Shown: positions 54,934 to 64,000 of the stretch, in pieces
Layout of the letters: each line of letters begins with the position of its first letter
Numbering within the stretch: the stretch's first letter is position 1
NCBI RefSeq assembly: GCF_900112685.1
Contig: NZ_FOMS01000003.1
Location: forward strand, 124,001-188,000
Length of the DNA: 64,000 nt
Direction of reading: 5' to 3'
Source: Roseivivax sediminis
Lineage (GTDB): Bacteria > Pseudomonadota > Alphaproteobacteria > Rhodobacterales > Rhodobacteraceae
Position numbers and translations under genes: made by a program
The notes under the pieces: model-generated
Databases searched by the model: none
What the model was told of the DNA's origin: nothing
What the model saw: only the letters and a program-made list of their open reading frames with translations

Positions 54934-55719
54934 ATGGCACAGACCCTGATCCGGACCGAAACCGATGCGCGCGGCGTCGCGAGGCTGACCCTGACGCGGC
55001 GCGACAAGCACAACGCGCTGTCGGCGGAGATGATGACCGAGCTTCAGGCCGCCGCCGCGGCGCTGGCACGGGCGCGCGACGTGCGGGTCGTGGTCCTCGC
55101 CGCCGAGGGACGCAGCTTCTGCGCCGGCGGCGACCTGCGCTGGATGCAGGCGCAGCGCGACATGGACACCGCCACCCGCCGCATCGAGAGCGCGCGCATC
55201 GCACAGGTGCTGGGCGCGCTCGCCGCATTGCCGCAGCCGCTGATCGGGCGCATCCACGGCAACGCTTTCGGGGGCGGCGTCGGTCTGGCCGCAGTCTGCG
55301 ACGTGGCGATTGGCGCCGCGGGGGCGAAGATGGGCCTGACCGAGACGCGGCTCGGCCTCATCCCGGCCAATATCGGCCCCTACGTCGTCGCCCGGATGGG
55401 CGCGGCGCGGGCGCGCGAGGTGTTCATGTCCTCGCGGATCTTCGATGCCGAGGAAGCGGTGCGGCTCAACCTCCTTGCGCGGGTCGTGGCGCCCGAGGCG
55501 CTGGACGACGCGATCGAGGCTGAGGTGGCGCCTTATCTCTCCTGCGCGCCGGGTGCGGTGGCCGATGCCAAGCGGCTGCTCGGGGATATCGCCGGGCGGG
55601 TGAGCGAGGCGGACGTCGCCCACGCCGTGGACGCGCTCGCGGCCCGGTGGGAGACCGAGGAGGCCGCCGAGGGGGTGTCGGCCTTCTTCGACAAGCGAAG
55701 CCCGCGATGGGCCGGGTGA
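54934..55719 (+). CDS. liuC: Methylglutaconyl-CoA hydratase (enoyl-CoA hydratase family)
   Basis: Hydrates 3-methylglutaconyl-CoA to HMG-CoA, the step between the carboxylase and the lyase. The 261-aa crotonase has RRDKHNALSAEM near residue 21, oxyanion-hole segments AEGRSFCAGGDLRWM (58-72) and IHGNAFGGGVGLAAVCDVAI (around 106-125) and the catalytic-Glu segment TETRLGLIPANIGPYVV (133-149). The latter ending is typical of LiuC/AUH-type enzymes. AAAGGAG lies seven bases before the ATG. Last gene of the operon. Confidence 0.88.
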   Translation: MAQTLIRTETDARGVARLTLTRRDKHNALSAEMMTELQAAAAALARARDVRVVVLAAEGRSFCAGGDLRWMQAQRDMDTATRRIESARIAQVLGALAALPQPLIGRIHGNAFGGGVGLAAVCDVAIGAAGAKMGLTETRLGLIPANIGPYVVARMGAARAREVFMSSRIFDAEEAVRLNLLARVVAPEALDDAIEAEVAPYLSCAPGAVADAKRLLGDIAGRVSEADVAHAVDALAARWETEEAAEGVSAFFDKRSPRWAG

Positions 55720-55898
55720 GCACCTGTCCGAAAGGATAGGCCATCTGTCCTGACGAAGTGCCGTCGCTATTCCGCAGCGGCAGTGACCCGTACCCGCCCG
55801 CGCGGTACACCCGATGCCAGAGGCCGGCAGCACGCCCCGAAGATCGGGGCGAGAACACCGCGGCTCTTGTCGGCGGTCTCACTCACGGGATGTCGGCG

Positions 55899-55963
55899 CG
55901 CGAAACGGCCCCGGATCGGCTCGATCACCCGATCATGCCCCGGGCCGGCCGGGCCGTTTCGCG
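55899..55963. other. 13-bp inverted repeat in a gene-free interval
   Basis: CGCGAAACGGCCC (55899-55911) is exactly complementary to GGGCCGTTTCGCG (55951-55963), with 39 bases between that contain the short repeated string CGATC. It lies in the 365-base interval (55720-56084) between the leucine operon and the ExoD-like gene, where I see no gene. A terminator or structured RNA is possible; T-runs are absent. Confidence 0.45.
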
Positions 55964-56084
55964 ACACGCTCCGTTCTGCTGTCGGTCGCCCCTTTCCATC
56001 GTCGGCGCGTGGCGGTTACCCACGTTCCCGCGGCGGAGGAACGAGGCACATCGCGGCGCGTTGGCTCGCGATGGAGAAAGCGGC

Positions 56085-56690
56085 ATGAAGAAACGCGAAG
56101 GCGCGCTCACCGACGTTATCGACGAGCTTGTGAGCGCTTCGGAGGGCCGGGACGTCGTCGAGGTCGGCGAGCTGATCGACGCACTCGATCAGCGCGGCTA
56201 TGGACCCGCGCTGGCTATCCTGCCGTTGCTGGAGCTGACCCCGATCGGAGGCATCCCGGGCTTTCCCACATTGCTCGCGGTCACCCTCGGCCTCATCACT
56301 GTCCGGCTGCTGATGGGATACGACCATTTCTGGGCGCCCGGCTGGCTGCGGCGCCGGAGCTTCGACTCGCGCCGGGTGATCGCTTCGGTGAATTGGCTCA
56401 AGCCGGTCTCGCTGCGGATCGACGCGCAGTTGCACGAGAGGCTGGCATGGCTCGCCGGGCCCTCCGGCCGACGCGCGGCGTGCGTCGTGATATTGTGCAT
56501 CCTGGTGACGGTCCCGCCTCTCGAAGTGGTGCCGTTTGCCACCTCGGGTCCAATGATCGCGGTCTCGGTGTTTGGTCTGGGACTGCTCTATCGCGACGGT
56601 CTGCTTATGCTGATGGGCTTCGCGGGGGCGGCGGCGGCCGTCACCGCGGGGCTTTGGGCCTTTCTGCTGTGGAGCGGGGCGCAGGGCTGA
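56085..56690 (+). CDS. ExoD-family membrane protein
   Basis: A 201-aa protein of the ExoD family, named after a rhizobial gene affecting exopolysaccharide and alkali tolerance; molecular role unknown. A soluble N-terminus (residues 1-40, with VIDELVSASEGRDVVEVGEL) is followed by about four membrane segments. ALAILPLLELTPIGGIPGFP is the family signature, then VIASVNWLKPVSLRIDAQLH and VVILCILVTVPPLEVVPFAT. ATG at 56085 with GGAGA nine bases upstream. It stands alone between the leucine and nuo operons. Confidence 0.82.
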   Translation: MKKREGALTDVIDELVSASEGRDVVEVGELIDALDQRGYGPALAILPLLELTPIGGIPGFPTLLAVTLGLITVRLLMGYDHFWAPGWLRRRSFDSRRVIASVNWLKPVSLRIDAQLHERLAWLAGPSGRRAACVVILCILVTVPPLEVVPFATSGPMIAVSVFGLGLLYRDGLLMLMGFAGAAAAVTAGLWAFLLWSGAQG

Positions 56691-56865
56691 CCAGCCCGCA
56701 TGCCCCTGCGGCGAGGACACTGGCGGGAGTGTAATGCGACACCACGGCGCGGCGCGTCGGTTGACCCCGCACCGGACCGGGGATAGATCACTTGCAAGAT
56801 GTCACGCCACTTGATGCCGCCGCCTCCGGACGGAGTGTGCGCCGCGGCCACAGGGAGCCGGTTCC

Positions 56866-57231
56866 GTGGAAGACCTGCTGCGGGAATACCTTCCCATCCT
56901 CGTGTTTCTGGCCATCGCGATCGGGCTGGGGATCGTCCTCGTCCTTGCCGCGGTGGTGCTTGCCGTGCGCCGGCCCGACCCCGAGAAGGTGTCGGCCTAC
57001 GAATGCGGCTTCAACGCCTTCGATGACGCACGGATGAAGTTCGACGTGCGCTTCTACCTCGTGTCGATCCTGTTCATCATCTTCGATCTGGAAATCGCGT
57101 TTCTGTTCCCCTGGGCGGTTGGTTTTGCCGACCTCAGCGACATGGCGTTCTGGTCGATGATGGTGTTCCTCGGCGTTCTGACCATCGGCTTTGCCTACGA
57201 ATGGAAGAAAGGGGCTCTCGAATGGGAGTGA
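56866..57231 (+). CDS. nuoA: NADH-quinone oxidoreductase subunit A
   Basis: Membrane subunit at the junction of the arms of complex I. The 121-aa protein has three transmembrane helices (about 12-35, 62-84, 92-110), with [20 protein letters not shown] (residues 45-64, conserved Cys and acidic residues) and [17 protein letters not shown] after it. The start is a GTG, with AGGGAGCCGG upstream. It overlaps nuoB by ten bases. First gene of the operon; the 175-base gap before it probably contains the promoter, which I cannot localise. Confidence 0.95.
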   Translation: MEDLLREYLPILVFLAIAIGLGIVLVLAAVVLAVRRPDPEKVSAYECGFNAFDDARMKFDVRFYLVSILFIIFDLEIAFLFPWAVGFADLSDMAFWSMMVFLGVLTIGFAYEWKKGALEWE

Positions 57232-57755
57232 TGACAGGCGCGAACACCGCCGGTCCCGACCGCGAGGTGGCCACCCAGAACCTCAACCGGGAGCTGACCG
57301 ACAAGGGTTTCTTGCTGACCTCGACCGAGGACATCATCAACTGGGCGCGCACCGGCTCGCTCCACTGGATGACCTTCGGTCTTGCCTGCTGCGCGGTCGA
57401 GATGATGCACACCTCGATGCCGCGCTACGATGCCGAGCGTTTCGGCGTTGCCCCGCGCGCGTCCCCGCGCCAGTCCGACCTGATGATCGTCGCTGGTACG
57501 CTGACCAACAAGATGGCCCCGGCGCTGCGCAAGGTCTACGACCAGATGCCGGAGCCGCGTTACGTGATCTCCATGGGGTCCTGTGCCAATGGCGGCGGGT
57601 ACTACCATTACAGCTACTCGGTGGTGCGAGGCTGCGACCGGGTGATCCCGGTCGACGTCTACGTGCCCGGCTGCCCGCCGACCGCGGAGGCGCTGCTTTA
57701 CGGCATTCTCGCTTTGCAGCGGAAAATCCGCCGGACCGGCACCCTGACGCGCTGA
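57222..57755 (+). CDS. nuoB: NADH-quinone oxidoreductase subunit B
   Basis: Carries the terminal N2 iron-sulfur cluster of complex I. The 177-aa protein has the cluster ligands Cys56-Cys57 (GLACCAVEM), Cys121 ([10 protein letters not shown]) and Cys151 ([15 protein letters not shown]), all present. The ATG at 57222 is selected because AAGGGG is eight bases upstream and lies within the end of nuoA; a start seven codons earlier is less likely. nuoC follows after 54 bases. Confidence 0.95.
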   Translation: MGVMTGANTAGPDREVATQNLNRELTDKGFLLTSTEDIINWARTGSLHWMTFGLACCAVEMMHTSMPRYDAERFGVAPRASPRQSDLMIVAGTLTNKMAPALRKVYDQMPEPRYVISMGSCANGGGYYHYSYSVVRGCDRVIPVDVYVPGCPPTAEALLYGILALQRKIRRTGTLTR

Positions 57756-57809
57756 GGCATGATCGACGCGCCCCTGCAAGGCGCTGCAAGACCCTGAAAG
57801 GTGGGACCG

Positions 57810-58436
57810 ATGACCCAGGCCCTCAAAGAACTCGGCGGTTTCATCGAAGCCAAGCGCCCCGATTGCGTGATCGGCTGGAGCCTGACGGAGGTCAGTGAGC
57901 TGAGTGTCGACGTGGCGCCGTCGAACATCCGCGGCCTCGTGGAGTTCCTCAAGACGGAGCCGACCTGCCGGTTCTCGACGCTTATCGACATCACGGCAGT
58001 GGACTGGCCGCAGCGGGCCAAGCGCTTCGACGTCGTCTACCACTTCCTGTCGATGTACCAGAACCACCGGATTCGCCTGCGCATGCAGGTGCGCGAAGAG
58101 GATGTGATCCCGTCGATCACCGGGGTGCATCCCTCAGCCAACTGGTTCGAGCGCGAGATTTTCGACATGTTCGGACTGCTGTTCTCGGGCCACCCGGACC
58201 TGCGGCGCATCCTCACCGATTACGGCTTCCGCGGCTACCCGCTGCGCAAGGACTTCCCCACCACCGGCTACACCGAGGTGCGCTACGACGAGGCCGAGAA
58301 GCGCGTCGTCTACGAACCTGTGAGCCTGGTGCAGGAGTACCGCCAGTTCGACTTCATGTCGCCCTGGGAAGGTGCGGAATACGTGCTGCCCGGCGACGAG
58401 AAGACCGAAGAAAAGCCCGAGGAGAAGGCGAAGTGA
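57810..58436 (+). CDS. nuoC: NADH-quinone oxidoreductase subunit C
   Basis: Peripheral-arm subunit (30-kDa family) at the base of the hydrophilic arm. The 208-aa protein has [20 protein letters not shown] (around residues 56-75) and the signature [20 protein letters not shown] near 110-129, then [20 protein letters not shown] charged C-terminal tail ends in [11 protein letters not shown] at 57810 with AAAGGTGGG upstream. The stop overlaps the GTG of the GFA-family gene (GTGA), linking that foreign gene to the operon. Confidence 0.94.
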   Translation: MTQALKELGGFIEAKRPDCVIGWSLTEVSELSVDVAPSNIRGLVEFLKTEPTCRFSTLIDITAVDWPQRAKRFDVVYHFLSMYQNHRIRLRMQVREEDVIPSITGVHPSANWFEREIFDMFGLLFSGHPDLRRILTDYGFRGYPLRKDFPTTGYTEVRYDEAEKRVVYEPVSLVQEYRQFDFMSPWEGAEYVLPGDEKTEEKPEEKAK

Positions 58437-58867
58437 CCGACGCGGCGCCCCAGCGCGGCGCGTGCCTGTGCGGTGCGTCGACGTTCACCGCCCGGCCCGC
58501 GCCGGAGGCGGATGTCTGCCATTGCAGCTATTGCCGCAAGTGGTCGGGGGGCATGTTCATCGGCACGCCCTGCGGCGACAGCCTGAGCTTCGACGACGGC
58601 GCCCCGATCAGGACCTACCAGTCGAGCGACTGGGGGCACCGGATCTTCTGTGGCGAGTGCGGTTCCGCCCTCGCGTGGCAGAGCAGCGACGGCAAGATGA
58701 CCGTCGTGTCGATCCAGGCCTTCGAGCACCCCGAGGACTTTCCGCTGACGATGGAGATCTTCATCGACAGTAAACCGACGAATTACGCATTGGCGAACGA
58801 GACCAAGACGCTGACCGGCGCGCAGGTCTTCGAGTTGTTCGCCGCTCAACCGGAGGCTGACGCATGA
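58433..58867 (+). CDS. GFA-family zinc-binding protein inside the nuo operon
   Basis: A 144-aa protein of the GFA/CENP-V (Mss4-like) fold. Zinc ligands follow the family pattern: Cys11-x-Cys13, Cys29-x-Cys31-x-x-Cys34 and Cys73-x-x-Cys76. The family name comes from glutathione-dependent formaldehyde-activating enzyme, but most members have no proven activity. It overlaps nuoC by four bases and nuoD by four bases, so it is translated as part of the complex I operon. It is not a known complex I subunit. Confidence 0.88.
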   Translation: MTDAAPQRGACLCGASTFTARPAPEADVCHCSYCRKWSGGMFIGTPCGDSLSFDDGAPIRTYQSSDWGHRIFCGECGSALAWQSSDGKMTVVSIQAFEHPEDFPLTMEIFIDSKPTNYALANETKTLTGAQVFELFAAQPEADA

Positions 58868-60087
58868 TGGACGGCTCCAACCAGTTCGGCGATGCCGAAA
58901 CCGGCGAACAGAAGATCCGCAACTTCAACATCAACTTCGGCCCCCAGCACCCGGCGGCGCACGGCGTGCTGCGTCTGGTCCTGGAGCTCGACGGCGAGAT
59001 CGTGGAGCGGTGCGACCCGCATATCGGCCTCTTGCACCGCGGCACCGAGAAGCTGATGGAAAGCCGGACGTACCTGCAGAACCTGCCGTATTTCGACCGG
59101 CTGGACTACGTCTCGCCGATGAACCAGGAACACGCGTGGTGCCTGGCGATCGAGAAACTGACCGGAACGCCCGTGCCGCGCCGCGCCAGCCTCATCCGCG
59201 TGCTCTACTCGGAGATCGGGCGCATCCTGAACCACCTGCTGAACGTGACGACGCAGGCGATGGACGTGGGCGCGCTGACCCCGCCGCTCTGGGGCTTCGA
59301 AGAGCGCGAGAAGCTGATGATCTTCTACGAGCGGGCCTGCGGCGCGCGCCTGCACTCGGCCTATTTCCGGCCGGGCGGCGTGCACCAGGACCTGCCGCCG
59401 GAGCTTCTGGACGACATCATGGAATGGGCCGAGGCCTTCCCGGCCGTGCTCGACGATATCGACGGGCTGCTGACCGAGAACCGCATCTTCAAGCAGCGCA
59501 ACGCCGATATCGGCGTGGTGAACGAGGAAGAGATCCAGGAATGGGGCTTTTCCGGCGTCATGGTGCGCGGGTCGGGCCTTGCCTGGGACCTGCGCCGCGC
59601 GCAGCCTTATGAATGCTACGACGAGTTCGACTTCCAGATCCCGGTCGGCAAGAACGGCGACTGTTACGACCGTTACCTCTGCCGGATGGAGGAGATGCGC
59701 CAGTCGACCTCCATCGTGAAGCAGGCGATCGAGAAGTTGCGCGCGCCCGAAGGGCAGGGCGACATCCTGGCCCGCGGCAAGATCACGCCGCCGAAGCGGG
59801 GAACGATGAAGACCTCGATGGAGGCACTCATCCACCACTTCAAGCTTTATACCGAAGGCTTCCACGTGCCCGAGGGTGAGGTCTACGCCGCCGTCGAGGC
59901 GCCGAAGGGCGAGTTTGGCGTCTACCTCGTGGCGGACGGGACCAACCGGCCGTACCGCGCGAAGCTGCGGGCGCCTGGCTATCTGCACCTGCAGGCGATG
60001 GACCACATCACCAAGGGGCACCAGCTGGCGGACGTCGCCGCGATCATCGGCACGCTCGACATCGTGTTCGGAGAGGTCGACCGGTAG
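58864..60087 (+). CDS. nuoD: NADH-quinone oxidoreductase subunit D
   Basis: The 49-kDa subunit that forms the quinone site with NuoB. The 407-aa protein has [20 protein letters not shown] (residues 20-39), [20 protein letters not shown] (around 53-72), [13 protein letters not shown] and a C-terminal [14 protein letters not shown]. The quinone-site His and Tyr region is intact. Start ATG overlaps the GFA stop (ATGA). A 62-base gap precedes the lipoprotein gene. Confidence 0.95.
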   Translation: MMDGSNQFGDAETGEQKIRNFNINFGPQHPAAHGVLRLVLELDGEIVERCDPHIGLLHRGTEKLMESRTYLQNLPYFDRLDYVSPMNQEHAWCLAIEKLTGTPVPRRASLIRVLYSEIGRILNHLLNVTTQAMDVGALTPPLWGFEEREKLMIFYERACGARLHSAYFRPGGVHQDLPPELLDDIMEWAEAFPAVLDDIDGLLTENRIFKQRNADIGVVNEEEIQEWGFSGVMVRGSGLAWDLRRAQPYECYDEFDFQIPVGKNGDCYDRYLCRMEEMRQSTSIVKQAIEKLRAPEGQGDILARGKITPPKRGTMKTSMEALIHHFKLYTEGFHVPEGEVYAAVEAPKGEFGVYLVADGTNRPYRAKLRAPGYLHLQAMDHITKGHQLADVAAIIGTLDIVFGEVDR

Positions 60088-60149
60088 ACACCGTGGATCG
60101 GCGCGGGACAGCGCCGGCGTAAAAAGCAAAGAATACAAGGGACATGTGG

Positions 60150-60488
60150 ATGAAATCTGTGGCCGCCCCGCTCGCCGCGCTGAGCCTGATCGCCGCCTGC
60201 GCCATGCCGCCGGAAGGCACCGACGAGCAGGACCTCGCCGCTTTCGATTCGGCCGTGTCTTCGGTCGGCTGCGATCTGCGCACCGAAAGTGAATATTTGG
60301 CGGTCGAACTGCAGACGGGCCTCACCCGCGCGCAGCTTGGCGAGATGTCGCAATACAAGGTCGAGACCGGCTCGGCGGTGCGGCTGGAAGGCGGCGGTGT
60401 CCGGTTGACGACCGGCCCCTGCTCCCCGCCGGAGCCGACACCAGAGGCCGCCCCGATGACGGACACCGCCCCCGAAGAGACTGCCTGA
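60150..60488 (+). CDS. Small lipoprotein between nuoD and nuoE
   Basis: A 112-aa protein with signal peptide MKSVAAPLAALSLIAAC and predicted lipidation at Cys17. The mature part is acidic, with Cys41 (VGCDLRTESEY) and Cys91 (TGPCSPPEP) that could pair, and a Pro/Glu-rich end. ATG at 60150 has AAGGGA eight bases upstream; an ATG two codons earlier has too short a spacing. No known domain. Position inside the nuo operon suggests an assembly or stability role, which is inference only. Confidence 0.75.
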   Translation: MKSVAAPLAALSLIAACAMPPEGTDEQDLAAFDSAVSSVGCDLRTESEYLAVELQTGLTRAQLGEMSQYKVETGSAVRLEGGGVRLTTGPCSPPEPTPEAAPMTDTAPEETA

Positions 60489-60530
60489 CGCGCGCCCCGC
60501 AGGGCCCGGGGCGACCGACGAGGATCCGAC

Positions 60531-61652
60531 ATGCTGAGACGACTGCACGACGAGCAACCCGACAGCTTCGCCTTCACCCCGGCCAACCGGGAATGGGCCG
60601 AGGCGCAGATCACCAAGTATCCCGACGGGCGCCAGGCCTCGGCGGTGATCGCGCTGCTGTGGCGCGCGCAGGAGCAGGAGGGCTGGCTTACCCGCCCCGC
60701 GATCGAACATGTCGCGGAGATGCTGGACATGCCCTACATGCGGGCGCTGGAGGTCGCGACCTTCTACTTCATGTTCCAGCTCCAGCCGACCGGATCGGTC
60801 GCGCATGTGCAGGTCTGCGGCACCACGTCGTGCATGATTTGCGGGGCCGAGGACCTGATGGAGGTCTGCAAGGACAAGATCGCGGCGAAGCCCTTCACGC
60901 TCTCGGAGGACGGCAAGTTCACCTGGGAAGAGGTGGAGTGTCTTGGCGCCTGCGCCAACGCGCCGATGGCGCAGATCGGCAAGGACTATTACGAGGATCT
61001 GACAACCGAGCGCTTCGCGGAGATCCTCGATGAACTGGCGGCGGGCCGAGTGCCGACGCCGGGACCGCAGCAGGGGCGTTACTCTTCCGAGCCCGCCGGC
61101 GGGCTGACCTCGCTGACCGGGTTCGACGAGGGACGGGAGCGCGGCAACGCCTCGGTCGCGCTGGCGCGGGAGATCGGTGATACTGTGAAGCGTATCGACG
61201 GCACCGAGGTGCCGCTGCGCACGCCGTGGCGCGACATGTCCGACAAGAAGGGCGATGCGGTGCCGCAGCAGGGGCCGGAGCTTGCCGGAGACCGTCCGGT
61301 CGACGAAACCGGGGTCGAGAAGCAGACCGCCCCGGTCGAGGGCAGCGGCAAGCCGTCCAGCTTCGCGCCGGCGGAGGATGCCGATCCAGCGGAAGGCAAG
61401 AAGCCGGAGACCTTCGACGCTCCGCGCGAAGGTGGGGCCGACGATCTCAAGCGGATCAAGGGGATCGGGCCGAAGCTCGAGGAGCAATGCAACAGCATGG
61501 GCTTCTATCACTTCGACCAGATCGCCGCCTGGACCCAGGAAGAGGTCGCCTGGGTCGATGCCAACCTGGAGGGGTTCAAGGGCCGTGTGACACGCGACGA
61601 CTGGGTCGCGCAGGCCAGGGCGCTGGCAGACGGAAAGGACCCGAACAGCTGA
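60531..61652 (+). CDS. nuoE: NADH-quinone oxidoreductase subunit E with long C-terminal extension
   Basis: The 24-kDa thioredoxin-like subunit with a [2Fe-2S] cluster held by Cys96, Cys101, Cys137 and Cys141. Usual NuoE is about 160-240 aa; this one is 373. Residues 1-175 are canonical. After them comes a charged, low-complexity linker (175-300). The last domain (301-368) contains a helix-hairpin-helix core, [18 protein letters not shown], followed by [20 protein letters not shown] and [13 protein letters not shown]. The same domain ends the next gene product. Start at ATG 60531. Confidence 0.93.
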   Translation: MLRRLHDEQPDSFAFTPANREWAEAQITKYPDGRQASAVIALLWRAQEQEGWLTRPAIEHVAEMLDMPYMRALEVATFYFMFQLQPTGSVAHVQVCGTTSCMICGAEDLMEVCKDKIAAKPFTLSEDGKFTWEEVECLGACANAPMAQIGKDYYEDLTTERFAEILDELAAGRVPTPGPQQGRYSSEPAGGLTSLTGFDEGRERGNASVALAREIGDTVKRIDGTEVPLRTPWRDMSDKKGDAVPQQGPELAGDRPVDETGVEKQTAPVEGSGKPSSFAPAEDADPAEGKKPETFDAPREGGADDLKRIKGIGPKLEEQCNSMGFYHFDQIAAWTQEEVAWVDANLEGFKGRVTRDDWVAQARALADGKDPNS

Positions 61653-61755
61653 CCGCGGCGCCGCGCTCACGCCGGGCAAGACGCTGTTTCTTTCGCGTGC
61701 TACAAGGGTGATCGGGGCCGAGCGCGGCCCGCACCGGCACGGAGAGGAGAGAGAC

Positions 61756-62529
61756 ATGAACGCAACGAACAACGGCATGAGCTGCCAGACCCGCTGCTGG
61801 GCGCTCGCCGGCGGCGGCGGGCTGCTGATCTTCTTGCTGCTGCTGCTCGTGGGCTTCGCGGTGATCGGCGCACTACTTCTTGCGATCGTGATCGCGGCGG
61901 CGCTGGGGCTGTTGCTTCAGAACATCCGCTGCGCGCCGGATGCCGAGACCGGCGCGGCCTCCGCCACGGATTCGCAGGCGCGCACAGTGGCTGCCAGCGC
62001 CCCGTCGGCGACGCCGGCTCCCGATCCGGCCCCGGCGGGCGCGCCGGAAGCGGCGGAGCGCCGGGAAGACGCGCCGGCGGAGGAGCGGAAGGCCCCGCCG
62101 CCCGCACCGGGGGCCGCCGTGGCCGACGCGGATTCCGAGACCGGACCACTCGTGAAGCCAACCAAGGAACTGCCCGGCCAGAAGGATCTGGCAGAGCGCA
62201 AGGGCACCTGGCGCTACGAGGGGGACGGGTCCGTGACCGATGCCGGCGCCAAACCCGCCACGCTCGACGCGCCGCGGCCCGGCGGCGCCGACGATCTCAA
62301 GCGGATCAAGGGGGTCGGTCCGAAGCTTGAGGATATGCTGCATCGCCTCGGCTTCTTTCATTTCGACCAGATCGCGGCCTGGACCGACGAGGAGGCGGCC
62401 TGGGTCGACGCCAATCTCGATGGCTTCAACGGCCGCGTGACCCGCGACGACTGGGTCGCGCAAGCCAGGGCCCTCGCCGCCGGCGAGGACCCGACCGCAA
62501 ACAAGGGCGCCGGCAGCGGCGCGACGTGA
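61756..62529 (+). CDS. Membrane protein with NuoE-like C-terminal HhH domain
   Basis: A 257-aa protein: about 15 polar residues, one long hydrophobic segment (about residues 20-53, including LLIFLLLLLVGFAVIGALLL), then a Pro/Ala/Glu-rich linker (about 60-170). The final domain (176-245), [20 protein letters not shown] followed by [20 protein letters not shown], is about four-fifths identical to the end of NuoE. ATG at 61756 with GGAGA seven bases upstream. It is not a standard complex I subunit. The shared domain suggests that both proteins contact the same partner. Confidence 0.85.
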   Translation: MNATNNGMSCQTRCWALAGGGGLLIFLLLLLVGFAVIGALLLAIVIAAALGLLLQNIRCAPDAETGAASATDSQARTVAASAPSATPAPDPAPAGAPEAAERREDAPAEERKAPPPAPGAAVADADSETGPLVKPTKELPGQKDLAERKGTWRYEGDGSVTDAGAKPATLDAPRPGGADDLKRIKGVGPKLEDMLHRLGFFHFDQIAAWTDEEAAWVDANLDGFNGRVTRDDWVAQARALAAGEDPTANKGAGSGAT

Positions 62530-62551
62530 ACCAGGGGGCCGACGAAGCGGC

Positions 62552-62767
62552 ATGACCAGTGAAGACCAGGCACGGCGGGGGCGCGTGATCGCGCTCGTGA
62601 TCGCGGGCACGGGGCTTTTCTGGATCGCCGCGACGGCCCTCGGCGCCTGGCTCGGCTGGAGCCAGCGCGCAAGGGCCCTGTGCGATCTTGCCGCTCTGGC
62701 GGGATTCGGCATGGCCATATACATGCTGTTTGACCTCTGGCGCGCGCGCCGGAACGACAAGGATTGA
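62552..62767 (+). CDS. Two-helix small membrane protein in nuo operon (DUF5337-like)
   Basis: A 71-aa protein with two transmembrane helices (about 12-33 and 42-62), a basic connecting turn (GWSQRAR) and a basic tail RARRNDKD. It resembles the short DUF5337-type proteins found at this spot in Rhodobacterales nuo operons, from memory. It lies 22 bases after the HhH membrane protein gene and three bases before nuoF. Function unknown; an accessory or assembly factor of complex I is plausible by context. Confidence 0.7.
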   Translation: MTSEDQARRGRVIALVIAGTGLFWIAATALGAWLGWSQRARALCDLAALAGFGMAIYMLFDLWRARRNDKD

Positions 62768-62770
62768 GCC

Positions 62771-64000
<1,230 letters not shown>

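Noticed and set aside
55758-56084. An open frame leading into the ExoD-like gene as coding sequence
   Set aside because: The 109 upstream codons are Arg/Pro-rich, without family similarity, and the ATG at 56085 starts the recognisable protein.

Overview
The window is GC-rich chromosomal DNA from an alphaproteobacterium, most likely a member of the Rhodobacterales (Rhodobacteraceae/Roseobacter group). The main reason is the complex I operon at the right end. It has the order nuoA-B-C, a GFA-family gene, nuoD, a small lipoprotein gene, a nuoE with a long C-terminal extension, a membrane protein sharing that extension's last domain, a 71-aa two-helix protein, then nuoF. From memory, this set of interspersed genes is characteristic of that family. 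A eukaryote-like NADP isocitrate dehydrogenase and several small proteins familiar from Rhodobacteraceae agree. No species can be named from sequence alone. I see no prophage, plasmid replication gene, CRISPR array or antibiotic-resistance island; almost all of the window is core housekeeping and catabolism.

Layout: 1-2.4 kb holds sugar-acid/galactose catabolism genes on the minus strand (mutarotase, 2-dehydro-3-deoxygalactonokinase, an SDR enzyme). 2.4-12.5 kb holds gdhA, a YitT membrane protein, icd, a Bcr/CflA-type exporter, a DsbA-like thiol enzyme, an acyl-CoA ligase divergent from an XRE-cupin regulator, and an orphan oligopeptide-type binding protein. 12.5-18 kb holds a candidate small RNA with an intrinsic terminator, bdhA, a transglutaminase-like protein, an Atm1-type ABC exporter, a short conserved protein and a DMT exporter. 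18-27 kb holds an RND efflux pair, then the envelope/ribosome cluster yfgM-like-bamB-der. 27-32 kb holds an arginase operon, a yqaA-like/dsbB operon, tRNA-Leu(CAA) with an IS110-type transposase remnant beside it, and a YkgJ zinc-cluster protein.

32-46 kb holds ftsB, pgk, two tandem cyclophilins, a FemAB/GNAT-like protein, tyrS, anmK, moaA, a lipoprotein, glmS-glmU (UDP-GlcNAc synthesis), a phosphoglycolate-phosphatase-like gene with a DegT aminotransferase, and a stress-type flavin-binding-like protein. 46.4-55.7 kb is a leucine/isovalerate degradation operon: isovaleryl-CoA dehydrogenase, acyl-CoA synthetase, methylcrotonyl-CoA carboxylase beta and alpha, HMG-CoA lyase, methylglutaconyl-CoA hydratase. 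Three passengers interrupt it: a membrane-anchored protein, an ASCH protein and a decayed P-loop kinase. After an ExoD-like gene, the nuo operon starts at 56.9 kb and leaves the window inside nuoF.

The most noticeable signals not explained by single genes are these. A dispersed repeat family (hairpin followed by a CCCCGGAGTATTT core and an AGAAGAA-type tail) sits mostly at gene 3' ends in the orientation of the upstream gene. A domain duplication is shared by NuoE and the neighbouring membrane protein. An orphan intrinsic terminator at 12.6 kb marks a possible small RNA. A P-loop kinase gene carries compensating frameshifts, and a twin palindrome follows bdhA.
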